DNA from: Phoronis australis
Taxonomy: Eukaryota; Phoronida; Phoronidae
Direction of reading: 5' to 3'
Assembly: GCA_002633005.1 (NCBI GenBank)
Contig: NMRA01000350.1
Coordinates: 381,642 to 445,641 of the forward strand
DNA length: 64,000 nucleotides
The position numbers and the translations under genes are program-made. This document shows, piece by piece, positions 19,870-33,800 of this stretch. Within the stretch, counting starts at the first letter, position 1, and the number at the start of each line of letters is the position of its first letter. The notes beneath the pieces were generated by a model. It saw nothing but the letters and a program-made list of their open reading frames with translations, did not search any database and was not told the origin of the DNA.

Positions 19870-22800
19870 TCATCGTGTTCTTGTCTACAACTATCCCCCG
19901 ATTATGGGGAAGGGAGTATAAAGGAACACACTGAACGTGTCGTTCCGTCCGTCTGTCCGTGCGTCCATGCACAGGCAAATGCACATTTCTTCTTAAATGT
20001 CAATTAAAGAAGATTTCGATTTCCTCTTTAAATGTGCTTTCCTGATTATTTGACAAGGCCTTGGTTTTCACATAAACGTGTAGGGAAACGGTCTTCTGCG
20101 AGAAATGGCATTTCGACCAAACTCTCAAAAATAGCTCACTAAGTGCTGTACCGCATATCTCCGACATTTTGCAACTCTACCGCATTTTTCTGTTACCAGG
20201 ATCTAATATTTTACTCGAAATTGAAGTTGACATGATCTTTACCATTTTCTACTAACGTACGAGCTCAAAAGCGATAACGATTTGTCATTTCCCCCTCAAA
20301 CCAAGAACTCTATACTTATTTGAGTAACAAACAAGGTAGGGACAATTTTATGGCCATAAATTTCCCAAATCACGAAATCTGTGTAGTTTTGCTTGCTTTC
20401 TGAAAAAATAGGTTGCGGAAACAAAAACTCATTTTTATGATATATGATGGATACCGCCTTTGTCCATGTAGCATCATTTTTTCTGACCTATTTTCTATTT
20501 TAACCCGTTATGTACATGTACATTTTGACCCATTATGTCCATTTCGACCTTTTGTGCTCATTTTCACTCAATAAGTCGATTTTGATCCACGGTTGTATTC
20601 TTAAAAGAATTCATATTGCTATTGCATAAAAGAGGATTAGAACAGTCATTGATTTCCTTTTGATCAATTATGCTCAAATGGACAAAATGGGTCAAAGATT
20701 CTTGACTCATACTCATTTTTGCTTCTCAAATCCATGTTTGCCTTAAATCAAATTTCAGACATGTTTCTGCATTTTAATATGAATTTTGAAAGTATAAAGG
20801 TTGGTTACTGGCATCCACATCTTACTAAATAGTGTACAGTATTTTTCGTTCAGTTTTACTTTGAAAAATAAAAAATTATTAGTTCGTAAAGCCCCACCGG
20901 AAGCGCTGTTTTTTGTGACGTCACTGAGGCTGAACAGCACAAAGAGGTATAGGTCATTAGCCGTGCGAGTACGTAGTCCAGTCGACAGTTCAACATGTGC
21001 ATATTCACAACCTTTTTCGGTTTTCTTTCCTGTAACTTTGATTCATCCAAGGGCTTAGCCAGCCAGCTAGCTGCACGAAAACTATCTTAAAAATACCAGG
21101 TATCAGTAGCACTGTGTTGAGCTCCGTTAGACTCCGAATTTACACGTAGCCCGAGTAGTTCTGCTCGTCGGCCTCGTGGTGAAACTTATTTTCAACATGT
21201 AGAGTTCTAAACCGGCAGGGGAGCGTGCAAATATCTGGGTGTCAACCGACGCTCACCTTCCTCGCTGGAGCCATTTAAGTGAAAAACAATCTAGTAAAAG
21301 TTATTTTGTTTCATAATTCTCAGCCTTTTGTAACAAAGAAAACAGTACGCTCAACACACGCTGATTTCCTAAAATTTTGCGACATCTGTCGGGAAATGAT
21401 GACAGCTTCGTAGGAACAAAAGTTATTATGAAATTCGGTTTCCTGGCATTAAAATACAGTGTACTAAAAATTTGTAAGGAAATGAAATCGGCTCTAGTAA
21501 TTTGTTGTGACATGTACACAACTTCGAAGAACAGTTTGATCGCTTGGAAGAAAAACAAATCGGGGAAACGAAACTGGCCAATAAGGCAACAGGTGACGGC
21601 GCCGAAAGCCGACCTTAATGAAGAGCGCACCCAATTTTTAGCAGCAGAGTGAACGGCAGAACGCCAATTTTTTCAACACCAGTCAATACTTTAGTCAAGG
21701 AAGAGGGTAATTTTTAATGACACTACTTTCGTGTCAGATTTTATTTGAACAGTTTTTACTCACGTCGGTGCAACGGCCGCTGTATATTTACTATACAGCT
21801 TGCACCAAGGCAAGGCTACGCAGTCGGGACCATTTCCTGGCCCGTGCCGGCCGAGAACGGCATTGTTCTACTAATAGTCAACACCACACGGCAGTAAACT
21901 AAACTTGTATTATGAATTTTTGAGAGCCCAGATCGCAGACGAACTGTAGCCCGGTGTGAGGCACTCACCCAATGAGCTACATATACAGTATAATAAGCTT
22001 GATTTATCTTATTGCCTTAACCCACGGCACAACCTCAATGACGTCAGATGCGCGTTAGGCAATAGGAATTAACATTAGAAAAACGCTTTTTTACAAAAAT
22101 GTGTAGGAGTAACAAAGATGGGGTTTCTGATATTTTATTCATCAATTAAATTACATTAAAATGCATGTTATTGTACATGTACTTCAGGAACCTTTTAAGT
22201 CGATTTGATTCATTGCGTAATTATTAAAACAATTTATTCACAAAGGTGTATTAGAGCTGCTATTAATTCCATCTTTTATGCTGAAATAGACATGAGCTGT
22301 CGAGGGTCTTGACCCATTATGTCCATACTGGCCTGCTGTTGTCCAATTTTTGCTTTTGATGCTAGTTGTCATAGGCCTACTAGACGGTCTTAGCAGTCGT
22401 CAGCGCCAGTGTGTTGCGCTCTTGAGTCGTCTGCAGCAGTTAAGCGAAATGCTCACGCCTCGTGTGCTGGGCAATTGAACAATATTGTCGAAGTAGCTGA
22501 ATAGTTTAGCGCTTCGAATTTATGAGATCAACGGTCTTGATTTCAATTTATTTTGCAGAATAGCTAAAAGCCGGGCTCGAAGATCGGAGATATCTTAATA
22601 CATGTAGATGTATATAACCACAAAATCTATTTTGCTGCTCAAAGAAGTCTATGTTACCCAACAACAATCCCAAAATATGTTTCTCCGTCCTAAAACAGAT
22701 AATTTCCCTTTGATACTTCCAATACGTCTACACCCATATGTCATTCAATTTGTTGATGACCGCTCCGTCATGCCATCTGTAGGAAATTCTCTTGGCGATG

Positions 22801-25800
22801 TATTCATGCAGTTTTGACCACCTTGGCATGTTGGTGACTTACATGTATATGGAAGAGGGTTTTTCGTGCATGCATTCAGTTAATATGGATGGCCAGTCCA
22901 CTGACTCACCTACAGGGAGCAATGGGTGGACGTGCTAGTGAAAAAATATTCGCGTTCAAATGGAAAACTGAACTTCTGTTGTATAGGGTCCGCATTCAAC
23001 GCAAGCGACGTTGCCAAACGTTATCTCGTTGTTTGAATCAAACACAGCTAGCGCACAAATTTCGATTTGTATACTGCACTTAAGCATGTTTAATTGTATT
23101 GCAAGTCATATCTCAAGTAAGACATATTTAATTAAAAGTACAGAATTAGTTGGTCATGAAGTTAGGAAGACGGGTAAAAAACATTTGATTTGAACTTCAT
23201 ATTATCTCTCGCAATCGTTCACATGATCTTGCATAAAATGCCACGCACAACCTTTGTAGATATTGTGCTTTGATATACGTCTCAATCACCCACATGGAAA
23301 CTCTGTATCAAATAGGACAACACCATGTTTTGTCCATATAGACACGACGTCCCTTTGAATTACAATGTACGCAACATCTGTTCGGATAACGGTGTTACAC
23401 TTCGTCCTGTCAGGCAAAATGAAGTTAGCATTTAGATTGTTAACGAGGCATTGAACACGAAAGCTCGTCAAGAATATATATTAAACAATTCCTGACGAAA
23501 GCACCATTTCGCAACGTGTACTACGTTATTCACTTTCACCTGTGCAATTGTCATCACAATGGCATGAGGTTTTGAGGATTATTATCATATGTTTATTTGT
23601 TTCAAAGGCCTCTGGTCCAAAGTACGATAAACAGAAATTAAACATACATATTTGCACGCGCAGTCAACCCATTTAAGAGCTTTTATCTTCTTTTAATGAC
23701 AGATATATCTTAATTAGCAAACAGGCGTACACAGGATTCTTGAGTTGGGTGCTTTCATTGAACTTTTCATAAAACGTTACCCAAGTTCACAATATCCTTT
23801 GCAAATCAACCGGAAGTACGACTGAAGTGTTGAAGTAAGAACCGCCAGGTAAAATATTACACCTTTAATCGGGTGGTACTCAGCTATTTTTCGGCAAGGA
23901 TGCCGCTGAAATATTAGTTTACCTTTACATTTATTTTCTTGTAGGGTATATTAGGTTACGTGCTCTACATCGTCTTTTCATGTAAAAGAAAGTTTCAAAA
24001 ACTTAGAACACAAACTACAACTCAATAGAATATCATCATTCCCTATGAAATCCAACTATTCACATAGTCTATGTAAGTTTCCCCACCATACATGCTCATG
24101 TATGTTTTGCATATTGTGTGTAGTAATTCTTTTGATAATACAGCTAAATGGAAGTTGTGAAACGTCGAGTACTTGTAATATATACATGTATGGAAGTTTA
24201 TAAAACCTTGATCGTCATATTTATTCTATTTTGAAGCACACAGACGAAATAAAAACTCTTTCATTCCAGTACAATTTTCAAATTCTCCGCGCCCAATAAT
24301 ATATACACTGTAGCCTATATGCGCGCATACGCTCAAAGAAGACGACTGGGTGCTGCTTGAAATCGCCAGTACTGTTTACATCAAAGGCCAAAGGTCACAT
24401 TTTTCATATATGGGAAACGTGCTACAGTTGAATGCCTATGTCTTGCCCATGTAACATAAGGAGTGGTGCTTTGACGCAACATTGGCACGCGCATTCTAAA
24501 ACGAGTCTCGCACGCACCACATACAAGTCATATACATGTACAGTGTACATGTACATTACCAAGTCGAATGTCGTGCCTGCAATTCGGAGGGAGGGTGAGC
24601 TTCAATGAATATGGAGGCAAATCCGAGAATGGCATCGGTCCATTTCCCATTGCTTCCGACTACCCTTTTCCACTATACCCTGCCACTCCTACCAAGATCA
24701 CGGCCCCCACGCAGGTTGTGGCGGTGAACAGGATTGTTCATCCATGAACAACCCTGCCCATGTGGCACATACTGAGCCACAACACCACGTTCCTTACATT
24801 ATCTCTTTTTATCACTGCGGCTGGTCTGCTCACTCAGCTTGTCCGGAACTTGCTTTGCAGGTTGTTATAGCCCAGTTGGCTGTTTTGCGTACCCACTTAG
24901 TAGCCTACTTTATATGATATTTGCCCATTTGGCAGTTTGTACCCATTTGGTACATGTTATTGAATTTCCCGTTTTGCTCGACCCACTTGGTAGGCAATCG
25001 GCCAATACCCATTTGGTATTATGTACCCGCCATTTGGTATTATGATAACCTGTTTCACTTAGTATCCGATTCTCAATTACACATTGGGTATCGTAAATGT
25101 TTGTGTTTTATCTTGTAATTAAGGAACCCATCTGGTTCCTTCTGTGAAATATTTATTTGTAGAGCTGTGACCCTGAAATTAGTGCCAATACAACTTAAAA
25201 TATACATTATTCTTGTTATTTTATTTGTCCCCAATAAATGTACATGTACATTAATTGTAGTCATGACAGTGTGGCTATGAGCCGGGGAGTGCGTTTGCAT
25301 CAAATTAAATGGTGTGTAGGTCGAAGCAAACACATCTCACGAGAAAAAATCATCCTTGAGATATTTGAGCTGCTTGAAAGACCGTCCGTGTGTACCAAGG
25401 GGTGATCGGAGGTAATTTCAATGTATTTATGCATCATCAAGCAACAAACGTACACTACTGTTCCGAGCACATTTAATTTCTTTACTGAATAATAATTTCC
25501 GATACAGGATAAGATAAGATTTACTTCGAGACAAACACTAACTCCATTTACTGTGTTCGCCAGAATGGGGAACGATCATAGATTATTCGATCCGGTCCTT
25601 CTCTTTGCAACGCCCTACTACGACTGCTACGCAATCGATTCACACAGCAGATAATTTTTTAACATTATTATTACGTCATAGGATAGTTAGATGGAAGTAG
25701 TGGGTATGGAGACACAATTTTGTGTCGCAGGTCTGCAGGAGCGCCTAGAGAAATTGTCATCGCTTCTCTCCACCTGCAATTTTGCTTGCCGGATATCAGG

Positions 25801-26860
25801 GGATTTTGAGTTAGGGGGAAAGTCTAGGGCAGAGGACTAGCCAGGCATCTGAGGGTCAGAAATTTGCACCCTGAACATTCAAATGGAATATGGGAAATTT
25901 TAGGGGGCCCATGGCCCATTGCCTCCCCCTTTTAATCCGCCATTGGATGTCATAATATACATTCTGACAGGCTGACAATCAACAAGTTTTGTGCTGTTAG
26001 AAACAAGATGAAATAATGCGATTTGGGCTTGTTACCATATATGCGCGTATTTAGACCCGTGTGCCTTTTCGTTAAGCGTGGCCTGTATTCGGAACTAGAC
26101 GAACCTTCAAATAGCTGAAAAACTAGACTAAAACCCATGTTCAGTACTATATGAGTGAAACCTAATGATAAATCCGTTACAAAATGATAGACATTGGGTT
26201 GGACAAATACTATGAAGGTACTGAGGATAGACAAAAGTACATGTACATACAAAAAATCAATATGCGCCTACGTGTTGAACAGTCTTGAGTAAAAATGTTC
26301 TTTTAAAACGCGTTACATGTGCGTGTAGTTCGAATACAGACGCATAGACCTAAATATGCGCATAAACCGTGTTCAGCCAAGGTAACTCCTCTCTCTTCTC
26401 AAAAACAAAAAAATAATATTTTAAGAATCTAATCGAGTGAAATAATTGCACATCGTAGTTGCACACATACTATAGGCAACTTAGTTCACACGGCAATATA
26501 TACATGAACAAAGACATTAATTGTACAAGGAAATTCTACATTGTCGAATTTGATCTGTTCACATACGCATGAAAAAGTTCACACATAGTAAAAAGTTACA
26601 AAATTGCACGCATTAGAAAATTGTACCTTCATTCCGGTACTAATCTTATCTGGTAAACAATCTCATTTTAAAACCAGCATAATATCACGAGCACTTCTTC
26701 ACAATATCGCGCCACTCCAACATTCAATCATTTTCTCCAAACATCCATTAAATGTTCCAAATTGGAATGTATGTGAGGTTCGCAAAGTAGTGTTTTTAAA
26801 TGCATGCCTGTCTCGCATCTCATCCGCTTTTGTAGAGATTATGTCAATCCAGTGTAATCA
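19870..26860. other. Long intergenic region with scattered repeats
   Basis: No supported gene in 7 kb. It contains a GTCC/GTCTGTCC-rich imperfect simple repeat (19940-19975), recurring GACCCATTATGTCCA words (20515-20545, 22308-22322), a degenerate CCATTTGGTA tandem array (24895-25095) and TACATGTACA palindromes (24533-24555). A stretch near 25680-25940 ending in GGGGGCCCATGG and AATCCGCCATTGG resembles a dispersed repeat terminus. Open frames of up to 109 codons show no domain. Confidence 0.5.
24895..25095. repeat. Degenerate short-period tandem array
   Basis: Words of the form (T)ACCCATTTGGTA recur at irregular 15-30 base spacing about ten times, including variants CACTTAGTA and CACTTGGTA. 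The array creates overlapping open frames (24839-25118) that are not considered genes. Confidence 0.7.
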
Positions 26861-26868
26861 GTCATGTT

Positions 26869-29800
26869 TCAAGATTGTTGGTTCGGAAGCGTAGCTTCTG
26901 GTATGATTTCCTTCCCGACAACACTCCCTGCTCTAGAATCGCGCATCATACTGATTACAGCGCGACTTTTAGTAAGTTCCTGAACTAGTTTCTTGTATTT
27001 CTGTTCTAAAGCGGCAAGATGCTGAGATGACGTATCTTTATCCTTTATCATATTTAACTTTTTTGTTAAAGTTTGATTCTCCTGCGCTTGAATAGCTATC
27101 CTTGCTTCTTGCGTTCTTATAGTTTCTTTATGCTTTTGGTAAAGGTCTTTTGCCTTTTCTACCTTAGAATTCACGTCCTCGTACCTTAACTCTGCCTCGG
27201 CTAATTGGTTTTGCAATGTGTTTATCTGCCGCTTCTGTTCAGCGTTTGCTTCTACCAAATCAGCATGCTTCTTCCTCACTTTATCAGCACTGGCCATGTT
27301 CTTCAGTTCCTTCTTGATGTTATCGTTTTCTTCCAAAAGTATTTTATTGTCGTTTATGAGTTTTTCCTTTTTCATTTCAGCCCTAAGCTCGTCAATCGTG
27401 TCCTTTTGCTTATCTCGTTCAATTTTTAAATCCGATATTTCTTCCTTCAGTGACTTGATGTTTTGTTTCAAAGATCCTTTCTCTTCAGTAGACTGGTCAT
27501 AATCTTCTTTTAGCTGTTTTATACGTTCTTGCTCTTGCACGAGTAAGGCTTTGGTCTCCACAAGTGCTTGGTCGCTTTGGCCTCCTTTTGATCTAACAGC
27601 ATCATTTTCTTTTTTCATGGTCTCATACTGTAGTTTGGCAGTTTTGTACACCATCTTGAGTTTGACATTTTGTTGCTTTAGTTCCTTTAACTCTTTCTCT
27701 AGGCTCTCCGATTTGTCACCAGTATTTTTCTGCTTTTCAGCGGCGGCAGCCAACTCAGCTTCTAGTTCTCCTATCCTTGTTTTCAGTGAGGTACAACCTT
27801 CATCAAGTTTCTTGCACTTGTCATTCAAATCCTGAATTGTAGCAGCATTGCGAGTACATTCGTTTTCCAACGTTGTGATCTTCTTTTGTGCACTGTCATA
27901 TGTCTTTGTCAGGCCTGCTTCGTTAGCATTTAAATCTCTAATTTCGGCTTCGTGCTTCTTTTGCAATACTTTAAGCCTCTCAACTTCTTCTTTCAACAAC
28001 ACGCACTGCTCGCTTTCAACACTTAGTTTCTTTTTTATTTTAACCAGGTCGTCAGAAATTTTCTTCTTTTCTTTTTCAAGCTTTTGCAAGTTTTCCTTCT
28101 GACGAAAGAATACTTTCGATTGTGGCTCATCTCTATTTGATCTCTGCTGAGCCTCCTCTTTCAAAGCTTCTATTTGCTCCAATAGTTTCATGTTCATTTC
28201 TGCTAATTCTTCGTGACCGCTAGAAGTACCCTTGTGCTTGTCTTCTTGCGACTCTAATTTCAGCTTCAGGGTTTGTAGTTCTTCGGACAGTTGTGTTTTG
28301 TCTTCGATACTTTTCTTTATTTCGCTTTCAAGATTCATTATAGCCGATGCCGACATCTTCTCTTTTTCCTCTAGCTGTGCTTGTGCAGCTTTAGAGCTGT
28401 TCAGTTGCGTAGAAAGCTCCGTGTTCTGTTTAGATAGGGCAGAGTTTTCTTTTTCTAGTTTCTCTACCGTTTTGTTTGCTGTATCAAGGAGCTGTTCAGT
28501 TTTTCCATAACCATCTATTTGTGATTGAAAAGTTTTGCTTTGCTCCTTAAGTTGTATAAGTTCCTTAGCAAGCAACTCTCCTTTCGCCTTTTCTTCTTGA
28601 AGACCAGCAATGTTTGATTTTAAGGTATTGATTTCTTCGTTCAGCTTTCCAATGATCTCCTGTGATTTGGTATTTTGAGTGTCATTGTCGTCTTTTTCTT
28701 TTCTCAACTTAGCTTCTACGGCAGCATCGGACGTCAGTTTTTTAGCTTCAGCGCTTAGTTGTTGGTTTATTTCCTCCAACTCTTTAATTTTCAATTCATA
28801 TTTAGAAGACTGTTCTTCAAGAGTCTTAACTTTTAACTGCAATTTGTCCTGGTGGATTTCTTGATGGTCTCCTTTTTTGGTATTTTTTGCTTCCTCTTTG
28901 TTTGTTGGTGCTGCACTTTTCGTCTTAGGTGCAACTGATTTGTTCTTCAATTCCTGCAGTTCTTCATTTAGTTTCCTGTTTTCTGTTTCCAAGGAACTCA
29001 GTTTGGCTTTCTGTGTATCTATGATCAGTTTGTTCTGACTTAGCCTGGACTGTGTTCTTTCATATTTGTGTTGATTTTCTTTAAACTTACTCAGCCTCTC
29101 TTCTGACTCACGTCTGGGAGAAACCCTTTCTGATTCGGACGAAGCCGACTGAGTATCTGCGTCTTTTTTTGTTTGTGACAAGGCAGCTTTGACATTCGAA
29201 AGTTCTAACGATTGAGATTTCACTTTATCTTTCAACTGCTTTAAAGTTTTCTGTTCATTCTCAATCAACACGTTCGCCTCATTGGTTTTCAATTTCCACT
29301 CGTCAACTTTCTTTTGAATATCAGCCTTTTCCTTGTGGAGAAGAACAGTAGACTCTTCCAAACTTTGCACCTTTTCCCTTAGTACCCTTTTATCCGTATC
29401 GCCGCGGCTTATTCGTGTTTTTAACTGTCGTACCTCTTTTTGAAGTAACTTCACCTGGTCTTTTTCATGCTGTAAAAGGACTGACATCTCTTGCACTTCA
29501 GTATTGTTTTTGTACTGGCTTATTTCCGATTTCAGTTTATTGCTTTCTTCTTCCAAGCGCTTTATCTTTTCTTTAAAGTGTTGCACTTGTTTCTGCAGCG
29601 TTGCTGCTTCTTCGCGATGTTGCTTTGTTAATTGCTGCAGTTTTCCTTCCTGCATGGCCAGACTCTTTTCTGCTTGATGTGCTCTTTCCGTCATTTTTAA
29701 ATTACTTGACTTCGATTTAGTCTTTTCTTGCTTTAAGTAACGAGTTTCAGCCTGTAGCAGCTCGATGTGTTCAGTCAATCGCTTAATTTCGTCAACTGAC

Positions 29801-30849
29801 TCTTTGTCCTTTCTGTCCAGCAACTCGTCATAAGATTTGATTCGTTTCTCAACCTCTGCTTTTTTCTTGTCGCTTTCAACGTGGCGTTTTTCTACTTCTT
29901 TTTTCAAATCCGAAATTTGATCTTCCAGTTTGGCATTGACATCTTTTTCTGTCTGGAGTAGAACCGATACTTCAGACAATCGATCTGTCAAATCAGCGAT
30001 ATTCGCTTGAAATGTGTTATACACATCTTGTATCTGTTTGGTTTGTCCTGCTTTTAAATCCGGAACTGCTTGTGGTTCCGACTTTACAGCAACGCTGTTC
30101 TCATTTTCTTTTTGACTATTAGATTCAGCAAGTCGTGTTTTCTCAGCAATTTGGTCAAATACATTTTCAAGGCAAAATTTTATTCTGTTGCGATTCAAGT
30201 CGAGATTCAAGTCAACTTTGTGAATTTCGGACTCTCCAAGTTCCTTGCATTTGTTCAGATACGTTTCCGTCAAACTGGTGACATGGTCTCGTAAAAGTTC
30301 CAGCGTAAGTTCTTGCTGATGGATACTGTCTTTAATCTTAGAATTGGTGATATCTTCTCTGACGTCCTCGATGTCGTTTAAAAATGTCTCAATTGATTTC
30401 TTTTCACCAGACACTTCATCCAATCGTGTCTTCATGAGAGACAATTCCAACTGCAAATATTGTGTTTTCAGCTGAGTAGAATGTTTAGGATTTACCACGC
30501 CAGTTCTATTTAAATGTTCAGAAATTTGTCTATAGTCTGCAATAATGGTTTCGCACTTTTTTCGCCATTCTTCTTTTTCGGAGCTGCGCACCTGGAGTGA
30601 ACTATGACAAAGCCCAAGTTCCTTCCTGAGGTATTTGATGCTAGTATCTCGCTTAGCAATTTCCTTGCTTTTCTGGTCGTTTTCTTTGGCCAACTTGCGT
30701 AGCGTTCCTTCTTTTTCTTTAATGAATTCTTTCTGATCGACGGAGAGTTGTTCTACTGTCTTCGACAACTTGTTCCTCAAATGAGTTAAAGTGTAGCGAT
30801 ATCGATCGTTGGAATATCTTGGATTGAATGCTGCCTCCAATTCGTCCAT
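26869..30849 (-). CDS. Giant coiled-coil protein B, NPRY-head family (1,326 aa)
   Basis: A single 4.0-kb coding exon on the minus strand, inverted relative to its two paralogues. The ATG is preceded, 7 bases upstream, by the acceptor TTTATTTCAG, so the gene has the same 5' UTR intron position as A and C. The head reads MDELEAAFNPRYSNDRYRYT and is followed by the family region with EEWRKKCE near residue 95. Residues ~250-1,290 are nearly uninterrupted coiled coil, with a Ser/Arg-rich break near residues 565-585 and a Lys/Ala/Pro hinge near 640-660. The tail has KVEKAKDLYQKHKETIR near residue 1229, matching A. There is no signal peptide or membrane helix. The family is unrecognised. A scaffold or filament role is only an inference from the long coiled coil. 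Confidence 0.88.
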   Translation of the reverse strand: MDELEAAFNPRYSNDRYRYTLTHLRNKLSKTVEQLSVDQKEFIKEKEGTLRKLAKENDQKSKEIAKRDTSIKYLRKELGLCHSSLQVRSSEKEEWRKKCETIIADYRQISEHLNRTGVVNPKHSTQLKTQYLQLELSLMKTRLDEVSGEKKSIETFLNDIEDVREDITNSKIKDSIHQQELTLELLRDHVTSLTETYLNKCKELGESEIHKVDLNLDLNRNRIKFCLENVFDQIAEKTRLAESNSQKENENSVAVKSEPQAVPDLKAGQTKQIQDVYNTFQANIADLTDRLSEVSVLLQTEKDVNAKLEDQISDLKKEVEKRHVESDKKKAEVEKRIKSYDELLDRKDKESVDEIKRLTEHIELLQAETRYLKQEKTKSKSSNLKMTERAHQAEKSLAMQEGKLQQLTKQHREEAATLQKQVQHFKEKIKRLEEESNKLKSEISQYKNNTEVQEMSVLLQHEKDQVKLLQKEVRQLKTRISRGDTDKRVLREKVQSLEESTVLLHKEKADIQKKVDEWKLKTNEANVLIENEQKTLKQLKDKVKSQSLELSNVKAALSQTKKDADTQSASSESERVSPRRESEERLSKFKENQHKYERTQSRLSQNKLIIDTQKAKLSSLETENRKLNEELQELKNKSVAPKTKSAAPTNKEEAKNTKKGDHQEIHQDKLQLKVKTLEEQSSKYELKIKELEEINQQLSAEAKKLTSDAAVEAKLRKEKDDNDTQNTKSQEIIGKLNEEINTLKSNIAGLQEEKAKGELLAKELIQLKEQSKTFQSQIDGYGKTEQLLDTANKTVEKLEKENSALSKQNTELSTQLNSSKAAQAQLEEKEKMSASAIMNLESEIKKSIEDKTQLSEELQTLKLKLESQEDKHKGTSSGHEELAEMNMKLLEQIEALKEEAQQRSNRDEPQSKVFFRQKENLQKLEKEKKKISDDLVKIKKKLSVESEQCVLLKEEVERLKVLQKKHEAEIRDLNANEAGLTKTYDSAQKKITTLENECTRNAATIQDLNDKCKKLDEGCTSLKTRIGELEAELAAAAEKQKNTGDKSESLEKELKELKQQNVKLKMVYKTAKLQYETMKKENDAVRSKGGQSDQALVETKALLVQEQERIKQLKEDYDQSTEEKGSLKQNIKSLKEEISDLKIERDKQKDTIDELRAEMKKEKLINDNKILLEENDNIKKELKNMASADKVRKKHADLVEANAEQKRQINTLQNQLAEAELRYEDVNSKVEKAKDLYQKHKETIRTQEARIAIQAQENQTLTKKLNMIKDKDTSSQHLAALEQKYKKLVQELTKSRAVISMMRDSRAGSVVGKEIIPEATLPNQQS

Positions 30850-30859
30850 ATTGGTTCTG

Positions 30860-33800
30860 AAATAAAACCATCACAATTTGAATGGATACGATAAATAAAA
30901 TTCTAAAGAGCTAGGGCGTTTGAGTAAACATTGGTACGCGTGACACAAGGGGAACTTTACATCGTGGGCCGACCGAGGCACTTCCTTAATCAATGGTTGG
31001 CAACAATCAATAAGTCGATGATTATGGCTCTTAATCTTTGCAGGCTTATGTTATTACTTTGGCCACACGCATTGACTTTTCTTTATTCAGTTGACCTGAC
31101 ATGTGGCTAGGGTCACAGATAATTGTAACCAAGGACTGCTAATCGTTGCATCCTTTTCATAACTTGCAGTCAGGAAGGCGTAGTATTTGCTTCCAACAGA
31201 GGTCACGTGGCTAGCAACCCTACTTTATGTTCCCAAAATTTGTCGTGTGCATGTAATTTTTCAATTGGATGTTCTATGAAAATGATTTTTTTGGAGATAG
31301 ATGAGATATTGTGGTATTCTCGGCAATTTTCACAGCTTAGAGTCCATATGCCCCGTTTTTGTTTGTTTAGCTCATCGAAAAGACAAAATCAACACATGCC
31401 AAATACCACTTCAAAATATACCACAGCATAACTCATAATATGATGAGATTTATTCATAACCACAAAGCAGTGCCAGTATTTTACCTATCGAAAATTTCTA
31501 AAGCGCGGGCCAGTTGTACGATTTGAACCATTCAAATTCAAGCGTGGTTGTCGTCCAAGTCAATGGCAAACCGATGCTTCCCTTTGTTTTAATTGGAACT
31601 GGTTGCAACAAAACACCTGGAGTTGAGGCAGAGATACTGTACTGTCGAACGGAACTAACCCTCCGTGTAAAGCAGTTTAAGTGTACGGACCTGGGGCCCG
31701 TTTCGAGAAACTGACTTAAGTTCATTTTTGACTTACATGTAAGTCTAAGATTTTACTCAACTTCTTTACTTTGAAAGTTCCACATCCGGTCAGATAGTTA
31801 AAATTAAGGTAAAACGTTTATCAAAAACTCAATTCAAACTTAAGATCTCTTTCTTAAAACAGTCAAATGTAAGTTGTATATTAAAATTTACTAAAATATA
31901 AGATTTGTCTTATCCAAGTCAGTTTTGTTGGAACGGGCCCCTGATCTAAAACAATTGCAGCGTGAAACTTTTCTTGAGCTTAGAAATCATTTACAATCTA
32001 GACGAGGCTCGGATATATTGTCATGGTAACATGTCTCGGGATATTTTTCTGATATTGTTTTGTTTACGAACACAATTCGCAAAAAGATTGCCCAAGCCGT
32101 TGAGCAACATAGCAGCGACATAATCGTGCATCATCGTTGTGTCCAGAGGTTCACTGAGTCGGAGAGGAGATATGTCCATTATTTCACAGCGTCTATGTTG
32201 AGTGATTGTCGATAACCCTTGTTATGCAGTCTCCACCCATTTTTTTAAGATTTAATACTACTTTCTAAAAGATCCTTCCCAATTTTGGTGCTAAGAGCTT
32301 TTGAGTTAATATTAAAAACCCTTCGTCGAGACAAAGCTACTGGCGTGTGATAGTATATGCACAACATTTCGTTTCAAAAAGGAAAAAAGCTGACAAAATT
32401 TCCCGACCATTAATTACTTACATTTTAAGATCTTCTATTACGTTAATTCGGGAGTTTTATCACGACTTACACTGAAGGAAAGGCTATACTAATTTGAACA
32501 AAACAACTCGCCGTAAAGTAACAGTAAATGTTTTAATGGCGGTTTAGATTGGGTGAAATTACTTCTGAACTTAGAACAAGTTTGTGTACTTACGATGTTG
32601 GCGTTCAAAATCCTTAAAAACTCCCGATTTGGGGTGCAGCATCAGACCAGTTAAGCGTTACTTAATACAATGACATCTACACTTCCTCTCTAGCTAATTA
32701 TATTACGACAAACGCCAGAGACAATGGTTTTGTGTTTCAATAATCTTGACTTTCAGCCATTTAGTCGATAACCAATAACAAGCCATTCATTACCGTCTCC
32801 GAGTTATGAACACTGGTGTTTACCTAATACCGACAGAGTAATTAAAAGATGTGTAAACAAAAGTGAATGCTTGTCCTAGGGTAATTTGGTAACCAAATAT
32901 ACACTGTGTGAAGGTACATTTGTTTGTTCAGGTGTTGACATCTCGTTGGTTTAAATTTGGTGATTGGTGTCAAGAGAGTTTTAAAACTTCCATTTCTAAT
33001 TAGTTCACTTTATTTCTCGTTGTATTTAATAACGCAACTGCAAATCCTTGTTATTTGTTCACACCATTATATTTGTATAGTATACGTCTTCGTCAAAGGC
33101 GATCAAATCTTGTGATCAAAACAAAAACGCGTTGTCTGTGGATTTAGATGTGGATATCGACTAACTATAGACTACCTTGACTACGTCCATATTTCCGTTT
33201 GTGGGCAAACAGTGCAGCCCATGACAATCGTATCGCCCGCACGTTTCATTAAAAAAATCCCTTAATCAGCGCACGCAATTCAAATGTCATTTAAATTTAT
33301 TAAACTTACATTGTTAGACACAAACAAAATCCATACAATTGTATCCAGATATTATAGGAAGTCTGAGTGTGCACATAGGCCGAGATAAGTAATTACAGTG
33401 ACTGAGATGTACGCACAGTGCACGCCAAAATGTAACGTGCCCGCCAAAGGAAATCAGGTAAATTACCGTTTTCCGGTGATACCGTTTTTTTTTTAACTTC
33501 TCCGACGATGAATTCCGTTTGCACTCAACCGTCATGACTCGGACTTTTGACGGAGCTCTGTTATCACGACCGGGAACTATGGGTAAATTGTTGAAATAAT
33601 TTAGTATGCTCTGAACGGAATAAAAGATACAAACACATAAAACAGTATATCAAACAAATGATATCTCTGGGATATGGGCAGTAAAATACGCCAGATAAGT
33701 GTTATTTTTTTAAGTCCTTGGTCTCTAGGAGAAGAATTAGGTCTTTGGAATTAAGCGTCGGTTTGACTTCTTCACTTGTCAAAACCCTCAAGTGGTTAGA

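Noticed and set aside
24839-25118. Two overlapping open frames of 65-68 codons
   Set aside because: They are produced by the degenerate CCATTTGGTA array.
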